NCBI GenBank assembly: GCA_051277445.1
Contig: JBNMQC010000139.1
Span: 1-6,411, forward strand
DNA length: 6,411 nucleotides
Source: Bermanella sp051277445
GTDB lineage: Bacteria > Pseudomonadota > Gammaproteobacteria > Pseudomonadales > Oceanobacteraceae
Reading direction: 5' to 3'
Every line of letters starts with the position of its first letter. Within the stretch, counting starts at the first letter, position 1. Below the pieces are notes generated by a model. The model worked only from the letters and a program-made list of their open reading frames with translations. It was not told the origin of the DNA and did not search any database. The position numbers and the translations under genes are program-made. Of the stretch, positions 5,708 to 6,411 are shown piece by piece.

Positions 5708-6411
5708 ATTAGACTATTTTTCTTAGCATAATGATTCAACATACTCGGCACATCTAAGATGAGTGCTATTCGCCCATCACCTGTGATCGTCGCCCCAGCC
5801 ATACCGGGCGTACCTTGAAGCATTTTACCCAGTGGTTTAATAACCACCTCCTCTTGACCAATTAATTGATCCACCACAAAGCCAACACGTTGCGTGCCGA
5901 CAGAGACCACCACGACATGACCTTCTTTTTCTGCTTGATCAGTGCTTTTAATTTCATCAACCAGCCAGTTTTTTAAATAAAATAATGGGATCGCTTTATC
6001 ACGCACCACGACCACTTCTTGACCATCAACCACATTGGTTTTGGTTAAGTCTAAATGGAAGATTTCGTTTACACTGACCAATGGGAAGGCGAATGCTTGA
6101 TCCTGCAACATAACCATAAGTGTCGGCATGATCGCCAACGTCAATGGCACCTTGATCATGATTTTAGAACCACGACCTTGCACGGAATCAATATTAATCA
6201 TGCCGTTTAATTGGGTGATTTTAGTCTTCACCACATCCATACCCACACCACGACCGGAAATATCACTGATTTCAGTTTTCGTGGAGAAGCCTGGCGCAAA
6301 GATCAAATTAAACGATTCTGAATCCGTTAAACGATCCGCCGCATCTTGATCCATGACCCCTTTATCAACTGCGATTTGCTGAAGCTTTTTAGGGTCCATC
6401 CCCTTGCCATC
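5698..6411 (-). CDS. cheA: Chemotaxis histidine kinase CheA, C-terminal part (5' end outside window)
   Basis: This is the last 237 codons of CheA, the cytoplasmic kinase of the chemoreceptor array, which phosphorylates CheY and CheB. The frame is open to the window edge, so the Met at 6399 is internal. The fragment opens inside the ATP-binding domain with the end of the G1 box (D-G-K-G-M-D-P, 6391-6411). The F box (F-A-P-G-F-S-T, fragment residues 38-44) and the G2 box (G-R-G-V-G-M-D, residues 53-59) follow. After the kinase core ends at P-L-T-L-A-I-M, residues from about 95 to 230 form the CheW-like regulatory domain that couples the kinase to CheW and receptors. The P1 histidine, P2 and dimerisation domains lie upstream and are not visible. 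The TAA stop is 75 bases before cheB. The identification is secure; nothing odd is seen in the part present. Confidence 0.97.
   Translation of the reverse strand, partial: DGKGMDPKKLQQIAVDKGVMDQDAADRLTDSESFNLIFAPGFSTKTEISDISGRGVGMDVVKTKITQLNGMINIDSVQGRGSKIMIKVPLTLAIMPTLMVMLQDQAFAFPLVSVNEIFHLDLTKTNVVDGQEVVVVRDKAIPLFYLKNWLVDEIKSTDQAEKEGHVVVVSVGTQRVGFVVDQLIGQEEVVIKPLGKMLQGTPGMAGATITGDGRIALILDVPSMLNHYAKKNSLIAA

Noticed and set aside
6128..6349. Plus-strand open frame opposite cheA
   Set aside because: Antisense to the conserved ATP-binding and regulatory region of cheA.

Overview
The window is one block of a flagellar motility and chemotaxis locus from a Gram-negative bacterium, almost certainly a polar-flagellated, probably aquatic gammaproteobacterium. 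The reasons are the gene order cheA-cheB-motC-motD-parA-parP-cheW-DUF2802, which is the arrangement known from Pseudomonas, Shewanella and Vibrio relatives, and the very close match of CheW and CheB to that group. Species cannot be named from this sequence. Base composition is moderate, and there is no sign of mobile DNA, CRISPR or RNA genes.

Every convincing gene is on the minus strand, so transcription runs from high to low coordinates. From right to left: the 3' third of cheA (5698-6411, cut by the window edge); complete cheB (4504-5622); the stator pair motC (3755-4504, sharing one base with cheB) and motD (2969-3742); a ParA-type ATPase of the ParC family with a GTG start (2093-2872); an unrecognised 104-residue protein (1774-2088); a CheW-domain protein that looks like ParP (877-1770); cheW (236-718); and the first 39 codons of a membrane-anchored protein in the DUF2802 position (1-118, cut by the edge).

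The parts fit one job. CheA, CheW and CheB are the core of the receptor array: kinase, coupler and receptor methylesterase. ParC and ParP are known in Vibrio to place arrays at the cell pole and hold CheA there. MotC/MotD form an ion-driven stator that powers rotation of the flagellum.

Three points stand out. First, the small 104-residue protein between parA and parP begins with a segment resembling the ParP N-terminus (Y-[LM]-D-N-L-[FL] followed by acidic residues, then P-x-V-A or similar), which suggests a second partner of the ParA ATPase or of the array. Second, the 158-base gap before cheW contains a near-consensus sigma-54 promoter with the correct 10-base spacing between GG and GC. Third, MotD keeps the channel aspartate but has lost several peptidoglycan-binding consensus residues. 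Intergenic spaces are otherwise short and contain only modest inverted repeats.
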